Shown here one piece after another: positions 63,284 to 64,000 of a DNA stretch of 64,000 nt (within the stretch, counting starts at the first letter, position 1; each line of letters begins with the position of its first letter). The stretch is from Oasisia sp. SBJ-2009 (Eukaryota; Annelida; Polychaeta; Sabellida; Siboglinidae). Below the pieces are notes generated by a model. It saw only the letters and a program-made list of their open reading frames with translations, made no database searches and was not told the origin of the DNA. A program made the translations under genes and the position numbers. The stretch is from NCBI GenBank assembly GCA_964017155.1, contig OZ024855.1, forward strand, positions 5,308,690-5,372,689, written 5' to 3'.

Positions 63284-64000
63284 GCCAGAACTATTGAGTG
63301 CCCAGCTGCATTGCTCTGACGCAAGTCAACAGTGCCTCAAGTGTTGTCAGCTCTATCATACACACCTCTAGGTAAATACATAACCCTATTTTAAGGTATA
63401 TTTTGTGTCACGACTGCTGGTTGGGTCCGATTGTTATCAAATCATAATCACCCTAGCTGCACCCATCACCCCCCGGACACACCCTCAATTCAACTACTCT
63501 ATTATTCACATTTGATCTACATGTCTACTCTACTTCCAATGCTGCTACCAGATGGGTTCCCTGGTCCCATTTTTATCCCACTAGGGAATGTGGGATGACA
63601 ACTCTTAACTCTGATCAAAGCTGTGAATTATCAGCGGGCAGCCGGTCGTTGCATTGTAGACAGGAAACCAAAGGGAAGCCAAACCAAATACTGAGGTCAC
63701 TCATTGTTTACAAACAATGGTCAGATTTCTGTCACAGAGACTGGGAACACAGTGAATGTGCTCTCAGCGAGTCTGAGCAGTTCATACAGACAACTTTGAT
63801 AAAAAGTTCTTTGTTTTAATAAGATGATCAGAATAAACTAAGATCTTATTTAAGGAGCATAACAAATGTTATTATTTTAATACTAGACTTACAGCGAGTA
63901 TGATTTAATTAATTTTATGATTACACTGCTTCTTCGCTATATAGGCTTAAGGTGTCGTACATCCAGTATTTTGCATTAGACGGGTGGGGTAATATGTACA

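Larger units (their letters stand above)
58162..64000. other. Upstream flank of BAZ2, no protein-coding gene recognised
   Basis: AT-rich. Promoter and non-coding first exon of BAZ2 presumably lie here but I could not place them. Recognisable contents are transposon remnants at about 60270-60745, 61466-61866 and 62667-63283. Confidence 0.5.

Overview
This is a eukaryotic (animal) window holding two complete, convergently transcribed, intron-rich nuclear genes. I rebuilt both from splice sites, intron phases and domain signatures. The + strand gene (about 4117-18400) is a bZIP factor of the ATF2/ATF7/CREB5 family: 11 coding exons, 574 residues. The - strand gene (58161 down to about 18850) is a BAZ2A/BAZ2B-type chromatin reader: 37 coding exons, 2277 residues, with MBD/TAM, DDT, WHIM, two PHD fingers and a bromodomain. 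In both models all intron phases agree and the summed coding length is a multiple of three (1725 and 6834 nt including stop).

Layout. 1-4116: AT-rich 5' flank or first intron of the bZIP gene, with a MITE-like element. 4117-15420: bZIP gene, whose introns hold several minisatellites, a hAT-like MITE, a perfect hairpin and a 1.7-kb foldback element. 15421-18850: 3' flanks of the two genes, meeting tail to tail, with two minisatellites, one built on a perfect palindrome. 18850-58161: BAZ2 gene, packed with tandem arrays from 5-bp to 44-bp units, including a 2.5-kb G-rich array and a 1.35-kb decamer array. 58162-64000: BAZ2 upstream flank, with a decayed RTE-type retrotransposon fragment, a hAT-like MITE and a foldback element ending in TTAA.

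The most striking property is that many minisatellites start at, or overlap, exon-intron boundaries. In three BAZ2 introns the repeat unit itself carries a copy of the exon end plus its 5' splice site, so the array is a tandem series of potential donors. At one BAZ2 acceptor the same happens with the 3' splice site. Two donor arrays have unit lengths divisible by three and would keep frame.

Organism. From memory, intronic minisatellites overlapping 5' splice sites ('mirages') were described in amphioxus. With the single pre-duplication BAZ2 and ATF2/7 copies, this makes Branchiostoma my best guess. Another marine invertebrate is not excluded. In human, ATF2 with BAZ2B (2q) and ATF7 with BAZ2A (12q) lie on the two chromosomes carrying HOXD and HOXC, so close linkage here may be the ancestral state of that paralogon. 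Functionally, ATF2/7 are stress-kinase-regulated activators binding CRE sites, and BAZ2 proteins are regulatory subunits of ISWI remodellers; nothing in the sequence shows that the two cooperate.
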